Assembly (NCBI RefSeq): GCF_001314875.1
Contig: NZ_LJZS01000007.1
Coordinates: 85,091 to 149,090 of the forward strand
Direction: 5' to 3'
Length of the DNA stretch: 64,000 nt
From: Halomonas sp. HL-48
Lineage (GTDB): Bacteria; Pseudomonadota; Gammaproteobacteria; Pseudomonadales; Halomonadaceae
Shown: piece after piece, positions 1 to 9,150 of the stretch
How positions within the stretch are numbered: position 1 is the stretch's first letter
Layout of the letters: each line of letters opens with the position of its first letter
Notes under the pieces: generated by a model
Databases searched by the model: none
What the model saw: the letters and a program-made list of their open reading frames with translations, nothing else
What the model was told of the DNA's origin: nothing
Translations under genes and position numbers: made by a program

Positions 1-177
1 TCAATAACCCTACCCCTTTTCAGGGGGCATTCCAAATGACGTACTCACAACATAGCGGCGTATCAGCCGGTTAGCGCGCTTTTTCGGCGCATGCCCCCAA
101 CGAATAAAAATCTTCCCAGGAACGGTTAATCTTGAGAAATTGTTTGGCTATTCATCTCTGAGCAGGTGGTTACTAAC

Positions 178-1794
178 ATGACCCACCAACCCCGCTGGGC
201 ACTTACCGGAATCTATTTTGTCATCGCGCTGCTGGTGGGCGTGGTGTTGGGTAGCGTGGTGCAAACCCAGTTCAATCTGGCGGCGCTGCAGGCGCTCGGC
301 GTCGAGATTCCACCAGACGAGCGTATCGCCACCACCCTGCACGACCTGGCCAGCTTCGCGCCGCTGTATGCGGTGATGTTCTCGGTGGGCTTTGTGGTAT
401 CGCAAAGCGTGGCGGTGCTGCTGTCCGGCTGGCTGGGCGGCCGGTTTTTGGCGCTGTTATGCACAGGCGGCGCGGTCGTGGGGCTGTGGGCGACGCTATG
501 GCTGGTCGATACCCTGGCGCCGCCGCCGACCTTGATTGCTGCCACCCGGGGCCTCGCTGGGCTTGTTGCCATGCTGACAACGGCAGGCGTGGCGGGCTGG
601 CTGTTTGCGCGGCTTCGAAAACGCATGGCCAATGCCAACCGCCCGCGTGGATTTTCCGGCATGGCGATGGTGCTGGGGGTAGGCAGTCTGGCTGCCGCGT
701 TGGCTTCCGGTCAGCAAGTCCAGGCCCAGGAAGGCGAGGAGCGCAAGACGCAAAGTGGCTACCAAATCGAGACCTTAGCCGAGGGATTGGCGCATCCTTG
801 GTCGCTGGCCTTTCTGCCGGACGGGCGCATGCTGGTCACCGAACGCCCCGGGCGGTTGCGGCTGTTGAGCGCCGAAGGCGACACGCTCGAGGCATCGCTC
901 GGCGGCGTGCCCGATGTGTTTGCCTCGGGCCAGGCGGGGCTGTTTGACGTGCGGCTCTCGCCCCGGTTTGAAGACGACCGGCAGCTTTATCTCAGCTACG
1001 CCTGCGGCAATGAACATGCCAATCACACCTGCCTGGCAAAGGCCACGCTCGAGGATAACGGCCTGGCAGACGTCAGCGAAATTTTTCGCACTCAGCCCGC
1101 CAAGCAGGGCGCGGCTCACTTCGGCGGGCGTTTGGCCTGGCTGCCGGACGACACTTTGATCCTCACTCTCGGCGATGGCTTTGACTATCGCGAACATGCG
1201 CAGCAGCTGGAAAGCCACATCGGCAGCATTGTGCGCCTGAGCCCCGACGGCAGCGTGCCGGCTGACAACCCCTTCGTGGAGCGCGCCGACGCCCGACCGG
1301 AAATCTACAGCTACGGCCATCGCAACGTTCAGGGGCTGGTCTTTGACGCTGACAATAACCGGCTGATCGCCCACGAGCACGGCCCGCGCGGTGGCGATGA
1401 AATCAATATTATCAAAGCAGGTAGCAACTACGGTTGGCCATTGGCGACCGGGGGATTGGATTACACCGGCGCACAGATTTCACCTTTCAAAGAGTACCCA
1501 GGCACCGTGTCTCCAGTTCTGGAATGGACGCCTTCCATCGCGCCTTCCGGCATGGTGCGCTACACCGGAGAGATGTTCTCCGAGTGGCAGGGCGACCTAC
1601 TGATCGGCGCATTGGTGAATAAAGAAGTGCGTCGCGTACGTTTATCCGACAACGGTACCAGCGCCGAAGACGTAGAAGGAATGTTCGGCGAGCTGGATGA
1701 GCGCATCCGCGACGTGCGCGAAGGCCCGGAAGGGGCTATTTACCTGCTCACCGACAGCCCCGAGGGCAGGGTGCTGCGGGTAACGCCCCAGTAA
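178..1794 (+). CDS. Membrane-anchored PQQ-type aldose sugar dehydrogenase (YliI/Asd-like)
   Basis: Predicted quinoprotein that oxidises aldose sugars outside the cytoplasm and passes electrons to quinone. The C-terminal part (about residues 190-538) is a glucose/sorbosone dehydrogenase beta-propeller: it opens with LAHPWSLAFLPDG, carries the HFGGRLAW catalytic-histidine segment and the HGPRGGDEINIIKAG block typical of YliI/Asd enzymes. The first ~165 residues are unusual: about four hydrophobic membrane segments, then a second hydrophobic stretch ending ASGQQVQAQ that could act as the anchor or export signal of the propeller. ATG at 178 is preferred over GTG at 166 because AGGTGG lies 8 bases upstream. 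Family assignment is firm; the substrate is unknown. Confidence 0.85.
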   Translation: MTHQPRWALTGIYFVIALLVGVVLGSVVQTQFNLAALQALGVEIPPDERIATTLHDLASFAPLYAVMFSVGFVVSQSVAVLLSGWLGGRFLALLCTGGAVVGLWATLWLVDTLAPPPTLIAATRGLAGLVAMLTTAGVAGWLFARLRKRMANANRPRGFSGMAMVLGVGSLAAALASGQQVQAQEGEERKTQSGYQIETLAEGLAHPWSLAFLPDGRMLVTERPGRLRLLSAEGDTLEASLGGVPDVFASGQAGLFDVRLSPRFEDDRQLYLSYACGNEHANHTCLAKATLEDNGLADVSEIFRTQPAKQGAAHFGGRLAWLPDDTLILTLGDGFDYREHAQQLESHIGSIVRLSPDGSVPADNPFVERADARPEIYSYGHRNVQGLVFDADNNRLIAHEHGPRGGDEINIIKAGSNYGWPLATGGLDYTGAQISPFKEYPGTVSPVLEWTPSIAPSGMVRYTGEMFSEWQGDLLIGALVNKEVRRVRLSDNGTSAEDVEGMFGELDERIRDVREGPEGAIYLLTDSPEGRVLRVTPQ

Positions 1795-1996
1795 CCGCCC
1801 TTCGCCGGCTGCGCAGCGCGGGCTATCGGCTACCTGAGACGAGCCGTTCGTTGATGTCATTGCCGTCGCCAAACGTGATAAAGGCAAGGTCGATGCGTCA
1901 CTTAAACGCCGTCACTAGACCCAACCGCTCGATTCGTGCGTCAGGTTTACCATCCAGGCATAGTAAAAGCTTGGTAGGGCCGGACGTAACGGCTCA

Positions 1997-2956
1997 CTAA
2001 GCGGGTAGCGGCGTCGCTCCAGCGGCGCGTAGCTGGCTAACGTCGGCTCGCGGTGGGGCGCCAAACATGCGGCTGTATTCGCGGCTGAAGTGCGAAGGGC
2101 TTTCATACCCCACCCGGTAACTGGCGGTGGCCGCCTCAAGCCCCTCGGCGAGCATTAACCGCCGGGCTTCGTGCAGGCGTAGCTTCTTCTGGTACTGCAG
2201 GGGTGACATCCGGGTGACCTGGCGGAAGCTGTGATAAAGCGTCGACTCGCTCATATTGGCGCTCGCCGCCAGCTCACGGATCTTGAGTGGCTGCGCGTAA
2301 TGCTCTTTGAGGGCGTAGATGACCTGCGCGATCCGATTGGCCTGGGAGTCCGAGGCGGCAAAGCGGCGCATATGCGGCCCCATCTCGCCCATCAGCGCCC
2401 GGTAAATCAGCTCCCGCCGGGCCAGGGGCGAAAGCACCGGTATATCTTCCGGAGCGTCGAGCAGGCTTAACAAGCGGTAAAGCGCACCTTGCATGCGGGC
2501 ATCCATAGGGGCTGACTTCAAGCCGCAGTCCATTTCGGAGCAGATGGCGTCATGGCCAGCAGGCGGAGCCTTGTCGCCCAGTTCCAGTATCAGCCCGGCT
2601 ACCTCCTGAGGATCGACTCTGACCTTTACCGCCAGGAAGGGCTGCTCCGGGGTGGCATGATCGATCCGACCGACGACCGGCAGGTGAACGGCGCTCGCCA
2701 TATAGCTCGGACCGCTGTAAACGATCTCCTTGTCCCCCAGCAACACCGTCTTGCTGCCCTGAATGACAAAACACAGGCAGGGTTCGTAAACCGCGCAGTG
2801 AAAACTGGTGGGGGCATCAACGCGCACCAGTTGAACCTCGGCAATCGCCGTGTCCTGAATATCTTCCAGGGGTGACCAGCGGCGAACGACCTGGCCCAAC
2901 TGCTGGGGCAGGCTGTCGCTGAAATGGGTAATCTGCTCAGGTGCGATAACGGTCAA
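1997..2956 (-). CDS. AraC family regulator with AraC_N domain, divergent from RND efflux operon
   Basis: Transcription factor of the group with an N-terminal AraC_N (cupin-like) domain (about residues 20-180; PCLCFVIQG) and a C-terminal double helix-turn-helix (about 215-310; IRELAASANMSESTLYHSFR and GYESPSHFSREYSRMFG). The start is TTG at 2956: an in-frame TAG lies four codons upstream and GGGAGGAG sits about 7 bases before it, so no ATG is available. It is transcribed away from the efflux adaptor gene across a 450-bp region holding a duplicated 30-bp element, so it probably controls the pump and perhaps itself. Regulators of this group often respond to aldehydes or toxic organics; the inducer here is unknown. 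Confidence 0.88.
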   Translation of the reverse strand: MTVIAPEQITHFSDSLPQQLGQVVRRWSPLEDIQDTAIAEVQLVRVDAPTSFHCAVYEPCLCFVIQGSKTVLLGDKEIVYSGPSYMASAVHLPVVGRIDHATPEQPFLAVKVRVDPQEVAGLILELGDKAPPAGHDAICSEMDCGLKSAPMDARMQGALYRLLSLLDAPEDIPVLSPLARRELIYRALMGEMGPHMRRFAASDSQANRIAQVIYALKEHYAQPLKIRELAASANMSESTLYHSFRQVTRMSPLQYQKKLRLHEARRLMLAEGLEAATASYRVGYESPSHFSREYSRMFGAPPRADVSQLRAAGATPLPA

Positions 2957-3029
2957 TGGTACTCCTCCCTAACCGCTTCCAGTATATGCCTTCGCCCCAC
3001 TAATCGAAGGTATTTTCAGTGTTTTTTGC

Positions 3030-3059
3030 AGAATCAGGCAAGCACCCCGCAGAAACCGA
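3030..3059 (+). repeat. 30-bp direct repeat, copy 1 (candidate AraC-type operator)
   Basis: Begins AGAATCAGGCAAGCACCCCG. It matches the copy at 3160-3189 at all but a few positions and has the same orientation; the two copies start exactly 130 bp apart. Shared cores are AGAATCAGGCAA and CCCGCAG. Two spaced half-sites per copy fit the two helix-turn-helix units of an AraC protein. Function is inferred from position. Confidence 0.6.
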
Positions 3060-3159
3060 CAACCCGCGCGGTATGTCATCAGATCATCATCACGCTCATG
3101 GGCGGAGACAGATCGATGTGCTGACGCCCCGCCGCGTATCGCCTTTCACATGTCGTGAC

Positions 3160-3189
3160 AGAATCAGGCAATCATCCCGCAGGAACCCG
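3160..3189 (+). repeat. 30-bp direct repeat, copy 2 (candidate AraC-type operator)
   Basis: Begins AGAATCAGGCAATCATCCCG, followed by CAGGAACCCG. Partner of the element at 3030-3059. It is the copy nearer the RND operon, about 220 bp before the adaptor start codon. Confidence 0.6.
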
Positions 3190-3406
3190 CTACCTCGAAC
3201 ACGCTTACCTCGCCTATGGTGAGTAACGTCGGATAGACAGTACCAACGGCTCGTCCATGCCAGCTCCTTCGTCCCTCCCGATGACAATAAATGACTGTCG
3301 ATTCTGACAGCGCTTAAACGACTAGTGAATCGTCAACCGCCCGCGCGGTGCGACATCCATAACGAACGCTGCTACCGGGGTTCGGTAGCCACTGGAGCAA
3401 TTCATC

Positions 3407-4594
3407 ATGGGAAGTTTGTATCAAAGCGTCCGTCTGGCAACCCGCCGGGCGGTGATCCCGTTTCTGCTGCTGACGGCCTTGCTGACGGGGTGCGAGGCCC
3501 AGAGCGAGGAGGCCGCAGCGCCTGCAGCGCCGCCACCGCCGGAAGTTGACGTGGCGGAAATCGTCGCCCAGCCGGTGGTGTTGAGCGAGTCATTCACCGG
3601 CCGGGTGGAAGCCGCCGAAACGGTCGAGCTAAGAGCCCGGGTGAGCGGCTATATCCAGGAAGTGGCATTTGAAGAGGGCGAACTGGTCGAACAAGGGGAT
3701 CTGCTGTTTCAGATCGACCAGCGGCCCTATCAGGCTCGGGTTGGCGCCGCCCAGGCGGACCTTGCCCAGGCCAGAAGCCAACTCGCCCAGGCCGGAAGCG
3801 AAGCCGAGCGCGCCCGCGTATTGCTGGGCCGCCAGGCCATTTCTCAGGAGGTGCATGACCAGCGTCAAGCGGCGCTGAACAATGCCCGCGCCATGGTAGA
3901 CGCTGCCCAAGCCGCCTTGGATACCGCCGAGCTTGATCTTGAGTATACCCGAATCACGGCGCCCGTCAGCGGTCGCGCCGGCCGGGCCATGGTGACCCTG
4001 GGCAATCTGGCCAGTGCCGATCAGAGCCTGCTGACCACACTGGTGAGCATCGATCCGATACACGTCTACTTTGAGGCTGACGAACAGGCTGCCTTTGCCA
4101 GCCAGACACTCCTCACCGGTGACGCGTCGAACAGCCTGAAGATCGAACTGGGCGGCGACCCAGAGCGCCAGTACAAAGGCACCCTGGACTTTATCGACAA
4201 CCGCTTGAACCCCAACACCGGCACCCTGCAGTTCCGGGCGGTGCTGGACAACCCGGACGGCCGCATTCGGCCCGGGGAGTTTGCGCGGGTCGAAATGCCG
4301 GTCGCGCGGTTGGAGCAAGCATTGCTGGTGGATGGCAAGGCGGTGCTGACCGACCAGAATCGCCGCTACGTCTACGTGGTGGATGAGAACAATCTGGCCC
4401 AGCGGCGCCCGGTCGCCACAGGGCGCCAGGTGGATGAACGCACGGTCATCAGCGAAGGGCTCGCTGCTGGCGATCGGGTAATCGTCAACGGGGTGCAAAA
4501 AGTCTTTATGCCGGGCATGGAAGTGAGCCCTCAAACGGTGCCCGCCGCCCCGGCGGCTGACGCTCAACCCGCCATTGCCGCCAGGGAGGACTAA
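3407..4594 (+). CDS. RND efflux periplasmic adaptor lipoprotein (MexA/AcrA type)
   Basis: Membrane-fusion protein that links an inner-membrane RND pump to an outer-membrane channel. The N-terminus is a lipoprotein signal with lipobox LTGC (Cys29). It is followed by a barrel-sandwich/lipoyl half (SGYIQEVAFEEGELVEQGDLLF), an alpha-helical hairpin rich in A/Q (about residues 110-175), the second lipoyl half (ITAPVSGRAGRAMV), and beta-barrel and membrane-proximal domains. Its 395 residues match AcrA/MexA length. It is 6 bp upstream of the pump gene, in one operon. No OprM/TolC-type channel gene follows, so the complex must borrow one encoded elsewhere. Confidence 0.95.
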   Translation: MGSLYQSVRLATRRAVIPFLLLTALLTGCEAQSEEAAAPAAPPPPEVDVAEIVAQPVVLSESFTGRVEAAETVELRARVSGYIQEVAFEEGELVEQGDLLFQIDQRPYQARVGAAQADLAQARSQLAQAGSEAERARVLLGRQAISQEVHDQRQAALNNARAMVDAAQAALDTAELDLEYTRITAPVSGRAGRAMVTLGNLASADQSLLTTLVSIDPIHVYFEADEQAAFASQTLLTGDASNSLKIELGGDPERQYKGTLDFIDNRLNPNTGTLQFRAVLDNPDGRIRPGEFARVEMPVARLEQALLVDGKAVLTDQNRRYVYVVDENNLAQRRPVATGRQVDERTVISEGLAAGDRVIVNGVQKVFMPGMEVSPQTVPAAPAADAQPAIAARED

Positions 4595-4600
4595 ACCGCC

Positions 4601-7600
4601 ATGAATTTCTCGCGTTTCTTCGTGGACCGACCGATATTTGCGGCGGTGCTGTCGATTATTATTCTGGCGGTGGGGCTGATCTCGATTCCCAACCTGCCGA
4701 TCAGCGAGTACCCGGATGTCGTGCCGCCCTCCGTGGTGGTGCGCACGGTTTACCCCGGCGCCAACCCGAAGGAGATCGCCGAAACAGTCGCCACGCCCCT
4801 GGAAGAGGCCATCAATGGCGTCGAGGACATGATGTACCTCAAGTCCGTGGCGGGCTCTGATGGTGTGCTGCAAATGACCGTCACCTTCCGCCCGGGTACC
4901 GATGCCGAGGAGGCCGCCGTTCGGGTGCAGAACCGCGTCAGTCAGGCCGAGGCTCGGCTGCCGGAAGCCGTGCGTCGGCAAGGCGTCACCACCCAGAAGC
5001 AGTCGCCCACCTTCCTGATGGTCGTTCACCTGACCTCGCCCAGCGGCGAATATGACACCCTCTACCTGCGAAACTATGTGCGACTGAATGTCCGTGATCG
5101 ACTGGCCCGGCTAGAAGGGGTAGGGGACGCGCAAATCTTCGGCGGGGGTGATTACGCCATGCGGGCGTGGCTCGATCCTGATCGCATAGCCGCCCGCGGC
5201 CTGACGGCCGGCGATGTGGTCGGGGCCATGCGCGAACAGAACGTGCAGGTCTCCGCCGGGCAGTTGGGGGCCGAACCCATTGAAGACAGTGACTTCCTCA
5301 CCCTGATCAACGCCCGAGGGCGGCTGGGAACGGTGGAGGAATTTGGCGACATCGTGCTGAAGCGCGGCGAGGGCGGCGAGATCCTCAGGCTTGCGGATGT
5401 GGCCCGGCTGGAAATGGGCGCCGGGGACTATACGCTGCGCTCGCAGTTGGACAGCAACAACGCCGTGGGTGTGGGGATATTCCAGGCGCCGGGGGCCAAT
5501 GCGCTGGAGATTCGCGAGCAGGTGGTCGCCACCATGGACGAGCTGTCCGAACAGTTCCCGGACGGCGTGGAGTACGAAGCGGTCTACGACACCACGATTT
5601 TCGTCAATGATTCTATAAAGTCGGTGATCGCCACCCTGCTGGAAGCCGTACTGCTGGTGGTGCTGGTCGTCACGCTGTTCCTGCAGACCTGGCGTGCCTC
5701 CATTATCCCACTGCTGGCGGTGCCGGTCTCGGTGATCGGCACGTTCGCGGCGCTCTACCTGCTGGGTTACTCCATTAACACGCTGACCCTGTTTGGCCTG
5801 GTGTTGGCCATCGGTATCGTGGTGGACGACGCCATCGTGGTGGTGGAAAACGTCGAGCGGAACATCGAGGAAGGCCTGAAGCCCCAGGCCGCCGCCCATC
5901 AGGCCATGAGAGAAGTCTCCGGGCCTATCATCGCGGTGGGTCTGGTGCTGTGTGCGGTGTTTATCCCCATGGCCTTCCTGTCGGGGGTGACCGGTCAATT
6001 CTATAGCCAGTTTGCGGTAACGATTGCCATCTCCACGGTGATCTCTACCATCAACTCGCTGACCCTGTCGCCCGCGCTGGCGGCGATGCTGCTCAAGCCC
6101 CATGACGCGCCCAAGGATCGACTCACCCGTGTGATCGATACGCTGTTTGGCTGGATTTTCCGTCCCTTCAACCGCTTCTTTAACGCCAGCTCCAACAAGT
6201 ACCAGGGCGGCGTGGCTCGCTCCCTGAAGCATCGTGGCGCGGTGTTTGTGGTCTACGCGTTGTTGTTGCTGGGCACTGGCGTGATGTTCAAGGCGGTGCC
6301 GCCCGGGTTTATCCCGGTGCAGGACAAGCTGTACCTGATTGCTGGCGTCATCCTGCCGGAAGGGGCGTCGCTGGAGCGAACCGACGAGATGCTTCAGGAC
6401 GTGGTGGACATCGCCATGGAAACCGAAGGTGTGGAGCACGCCATCGCCTTTCCCGGCCTGAACGCGCTGCAATTCACCAACACCTCCAACACCGGGGTGG
6501 CCTTTCTAACCCTCAGTGCCTTTGGTGAGCGCAGTCTCAGCGCTGTGGAGATAAACGCCCGCATCAATCAGGGCATTGGCGGCTTGAAAGAAGGCTTTGC
6601 GTTTTCCTTTATGCCGCCGCCAATTCTGGGCTTGGGCAACGGGTCTGGCTTCCAGCTGTTTATCGAGGATCGCGGCAACCTTGGCTATGGGGCATTGCAG
6701 CAGGCGGTGAACCAGCTCCAGGGCGCGATTGCGCAAACGCCGGGGATGGGCTTTCCGATCAGCAGTTATCAATCCAACGTGCCGCAGCTGGATGCTGAAG
6801 TGGATCGGCTGAGAGCCAAGGCCCAGGGTGTTCCCTTGACCGAACTGTTCGACACCCTTCAGACCTATCTTGGATCGACCTATGTGAATGACTTCAACCG
6901 CTTTGGCCGCACCTGGCAGGTGATCGCCCAGGCCGACGCTCCTTATCGGGCCAGCGTGGAAGACATCGCCCGGCTGCGCACCCGTAACGACCAGGGGGAA
7001 ATGGTGCCCATCGGCACCATGGTGGATATCCGCCAGACCTTCGGCCCCGACCCGGTATTGCGCTACAACGGCTACCCGGCGGCGGATCTGGCCGGTGAGT
7101 TCGACCCACGGGTGCTTTCTTCCGCCCAGGCGATGGATACCATCAACGGCCTGGCGGAAGAGCTGCTGCCGCCGGGTATGGCGCTGGAGTGGACCGATCT
7201 GAGCTACCAGCAATCCACCCAGGGTAACGCGGCGCTGGTGGTCTTCCCGCTGTCGATCCTGCTGGTATTCCTGGTGCTGGCGGCGCTTTATGAGAGCTGG
7301 ACGCTGCCGCTGGCGGTGATTCTGATCGTGCCCATGTCGATGCTCGCGGCGCTGATTGGCGTCTGGTTTGGCGGGGGCGATAACAACATCTTCGTGCAGG
7401 TGGGGCTGGTGGTTCTGATTGGCCTGGCGTGTAAGAACGCCATCCTGATCGTGGAGTTCGCCCGCGAGCTGGAGCTGCAGGGCAAGCGCACGGTGGAGGC
7501 CGCCCTGGAAGCCTGCCGGTTGCGGCTGCGGCCGATCATCATGACCTCGATCGCCTTCACGGCGGCGGTATTGCCGTCGGTAGTGGCCACCGGCGCAGGC

Positions 7601-7798
7601 GCCGAGGTGCGGGCGGCGCTGGGTACGGCGGTGTTTGCCGGCATGATTGGGGTGACGCTGTTCGGCCTGTTCCTGACGCCGTTGTTCTACGTCGCGCTGC
7701 GCAAGCTGGCGGGACCGTTGCCCCGTCATCACGGCTCGACCCTGGCCACCGATGAAGGCCCGGCGCAGGGCGACCTGCCCGACCCCAACCGCGCCTAA
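4601..7798 (+). CDS. RND multidrug efflux transporter, HAE1 family (MexB/AcrB type)
   Basis: Inner-membrane proton-driven pump of 1065 residues, the normal length for AcrB-like proteins, with twelve membrane segments and two large periplasmic loops. Proton-relay residues are intact: the Asp pair D409-D410 in GIVVDDAIVVVENV and Lys945 in LACKNAILIVEFA. The N-terminus FFVDRPIFAAVLSIII is the family hallmark. The trimer works with the adaptor encoded 6 bp upstream. Substrates cannot be read from sequence. The C-terminal tail after the last helix is short and polar. Expression is probably set by the divergent AraC regulator. Confidence 0.96.
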   Translation: MNFSRFFVDRPIFAAVLSIIILAVGLISIPNLPISEYPDVVPPSVVVRTVYPGANPKEIAETVATPLEEAINGVEDMMYLKSVAGSDGVLQMTVTFRPGTDAEEAAVRVQNRVSQAEARLPEAVRRQGVTTQKQSPTFLMVVHLTSPSGEYDTLYLRNYVRLNVRDRLARLEGVGDAQIFGGGDYAMRAWLDPDRIAARGLTAGDVVGAMREQNVQVSAGQLGAEPIEDSDFLTLINARGRLGTVEEFGDIVLKRGEGGEILRLADVARLEMGAGDYTLRSQLDSNNAVGVGIFQAPGANALEIREQVVATMDELSEQFPDGVEYEAVYDTTIFVNDSIKSVIATLLEAVLLVVLVVTLFLQTWRASIIPLLAVPVSVIGTFAALYLLGYSINTLTLFGLVLAIGIVVDDAIVVVENVERNIEEGLKPQAAAHQAMREVSGPIIAVGLVLCAVFIPMAFLSGVTGQFYSQFAVTIAISTVISTINSLTLSPALAAMLLKPHDAPKDRLTRVIDTLFGWIFRPFNRFFNASSNKYQGGVARSLKHRGAVFVVYALLLLGTGVMFKAVPPGFIPVQDKLYLIAGVILPEGASLERTDEMLQDVVDIAMETEGVEHAIAFPGLNALQFTNTSNTGVAFLTLSAFGERSLSAVEINARINQGIGGLKEGFAFSFMPPPILGLGNGSGFQLFIEDRGNLGYGALQQAVNQLQGAIAQTPGMGFPISSYQSNVPQLDAEVDRLRAKAQGVPLTELFDTLQTYLGSTYVNDFNRFGRTWQVIAQADAPYRASVEDIARLRTRNDQGEMVPIGTMVDIRQTFGPDPVLRYNGYPAADLAGEFDPRVLSSAQAMDTINGLAEELLPPGMALEWTDLSYQQSTQGNAALVVFPLSILLVFLVLAALYESWTLPLAVILIVPMSMLAALIGVWFGGGDNNIFVQVGLVVLIGLACKNAILIVEFARELELQGKRTVEAALEACRLRLRPIIMTSIAFTAAVLPSVVATGAGAEVRAALGTAVFAGMIGVTLFGLFLTPLFYVALRKLAGPLPRHHGSTLATDEGPAQGDLPDPNRA

Positions 7799-7939
7799 CG
7801 CGCTGATGGCGAGGTGGTGAAGCCGTTTGCCCACCGCCTCGCTTCACAGCACGGATGTTCATGGTGTTAGACGCGTGCGGTTGAATTACCCCAATTGTGC
7901 CTTCACTGATGAACTATTAGTACACCATAAGGAGATGCT

Positions 7940-8566
7940 ATGACCACGCTAGTGATTGGCGCGAACGGACAGATTGGTAAACAGTTTTGCGAGTTGGCCC
8001 AGCAGGCAGGTACGCCCATCAAGGCAATGATTCGCAGTGAAAAGCAGGTGCCGTGGTTTAACGAGCGCGGTATCGATACCGTCGTTGCCGACCTGGAAGA
8101 CGACTTCGAGCACGCCTTTGAAGGCTGTGATCAAGTGGTGTTCACTGCTGGTTCAGGGCCGCACACAGGGCCTGACAAGACGCTGTTGATCGACCTGTAC
8201 GGCGCCATTCGTGCCGCCGATATCGCCAAGCAGAAAGGTCTCTCCCGCTATCTGATGATCAGCGCGATACGCGCCGAAGACCCCATGCAAGCGCCCGAAA
8301 AACTGCGCCCCTACATGGCCGCAAAATTCGCCGCCGATGCTCACCTGCGCAGCAGCGGCGTCCCCTACGTGATTCTCAAGCCAGGGCGTTTGACGGATAA
8401 CGCCGCCAGCCAGCAGTTCGCAAGCTCAATCGACGAGGCCGGCGACAATCAAATTTCCCGCGCCAACGTCGCCCATGCGTTGCACTACGCGCTACAAAGC
8501 AGTGTTACCAACAAGGAGTTTGCCTTGCTGGATGGCAAGCGGTCGATTGAAGAAGTTATTAAATGA
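7940..8566 (+). CDS. NAD(P)-binding SDR-like protein (atypical short-chain family)
   Basis: 208-residue Rossmann-fold protein of the NAD(P)H-binding/NmrA-like group. The N-terminus has the nucleotide-binding glycine motif GANGQIGKQF (residues 7-16). A conserved YLMISAIRAEDP segment and the YVILKPGRLTD motif (about residues 150-160) are as in YwnB/YhfK-type proteins. It lacks a classical SDR YxxxK arrangement that I could place with certainty. AAGGAG lies 5-6 bases before the ATG. It is separated from the pump genes by 141 bp with no visible terminator; the substrate is unknown. Confidence 0.85.
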   Translation: MTTLVIGANGQIGKQFCELAQQAGTPIKAMIRSEKQVPWFNERGIDTVVADLEDDFEHAFEGCDQVVFTAGSGPHTGPDKTLLIDLYGAIRAADIAKQKGLSRYLMISAIRAEDPMQAPEKLRPYMAAKFAADAHLRSSGVPYVILKPGRLTDNAASQQFASSIDEAGDNQISRANVAHALHYALQSSVTNKEFALLDGKRSIEEVIK

Positions 8567-8611
8567 TCATTTGGAAGGAGCAGCGTATTACTCTTTATAA
8601 AATCAATAGTA

Positions 8612-8884
8612 TCAGGACTGATCGTAGTGCCCGCCGATGGCAAAAATATAAATAGCGTTGTCATCGAACCTGTAGATCAGCCTGTCTTTTTGTGAAATTC
8701 GCCTCGACCACAATCCAGAAAGATTATGTTTGAGCGGCTCGGGTTTTCCGATACCCGTCGTTGGATCTTCAGAGCGGAGCATTTCTTTCAAGAGCCTGCA
8801 GAGCGCTTTATGCAGCTTCTTATCTGCTTCACGCATTTTTTCATAGGCTTCCCACGTACGGCCCTCAAATACCAGTGATCTCAT
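8612..8884 (-). CDS. yoeB: YoeB-type mRNA interferase toxin
   Basis: Toxin of the Txe/YoeB family: a ribosome-dependent endonuclease that cuts translated mRNA at the A site when free of its antitoxin. Its 90 residues compare with 84 in E. coli YoeB. The catalytic set is present: Glu49 (KPEPLK), Arg68 (KDRLIY) and His86 (GGHYDQ), matching E46, R65 and H83 of E. coli. The start codon lies inside the end of the antitoxin gene (20-bp overlap), which couples translation. The full-length reading frame and intact active site suggest a working module. Confidence 0.95.
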   Translation of the reverse strand: MRSLVFEGRTWEAYEKMREADKKLHKALCRLLKEMLRSEDPTTGIGKPEPLKHNLSGLWSRRISQKDRLIYRFDDNAIYIFAIGGHYDQS

Positions 8885-9137
8885 TCATCTGCTCATTGTC
8901 AGGCTGGTATCCTTGGCCGCGGCTATGAGTATCGAGAGACGCCGCAATTTGTTCCATGAGGTCTCGGTTCTGGAGAACATAGAGTGTTTCTTGCTCCCTT
9001 TCCCAATCCTCGGCGCTGATCACCACGAACGCCTCGCCAGCACGACGGGTTACCTTTAAAGGTTCGTGCTTGTTAATCACTTGTTCTACTACGCTTTTCA
9101 GGTTGTCCCTGAATTTGTTAACACTAATGATATCCAT
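8865..9137 (-). CDS. yefM: YefM-type antitoxin
   Basis: Antitoxin of the Phd/YefM family (90 residues). The N-terminal half (MDIISVNKFRDNLKSVVEQV) forms the DNA-binding dimer domain; the acidic, flexible C-terminus wraps the toxin. The start at 9137 was chosen because a GGTGG sequence precedes it at normal spacing. The upstream frame would need a TTG start inside the operator palindrome. First gene of the pair; the YefM-YoeB complex normally represses its own promoter, and a perfect palindrome sits just upstream. Confidence 0.94.
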   Translation of the reverse strand: MDIISVNKFRDNLKSVVEQVINKHEPLKVTRRAGEAFVVISAEDWEREQETLYVLQNRDLMEQIAASLDTHSRGQGYQPDNEQMNEITGI

Positions 9138-9150
9138 AACGCCACCATGA

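Larger units (their letters stand above)
2957..3406. promoter_or_regulatory. Divergent regulatory region between AraC regulator and RND operon
   Basis: This 450-bp stretch has no convincing gene. It carries two direct copies of a 30-bp element (3030-3059 and 3160-3189) and a short dyad CTGTC/GACAG at 3295-3310. The ribosome binding site TGGAG of the adaptor gene is at 3393-3397. It should contain both divergent promoters; I could not assign -35/-10 boxes with confidence. Confidence 0.6.

Noticed and set aside
1..165. Gene or RNA at the left edge
   Set aside because: Only a small CCCC/GGGG dyad near 13-27 is visible; no reading frame or RNA fold could be supported.
5111..7834. Two open frames of over 440 codons on the minus strand opposite the RND pump
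   Set aside because: Antisense shadows with His/Arg/Gln-rich nonsense composition; the plus-strand pump has all catalytic residues.
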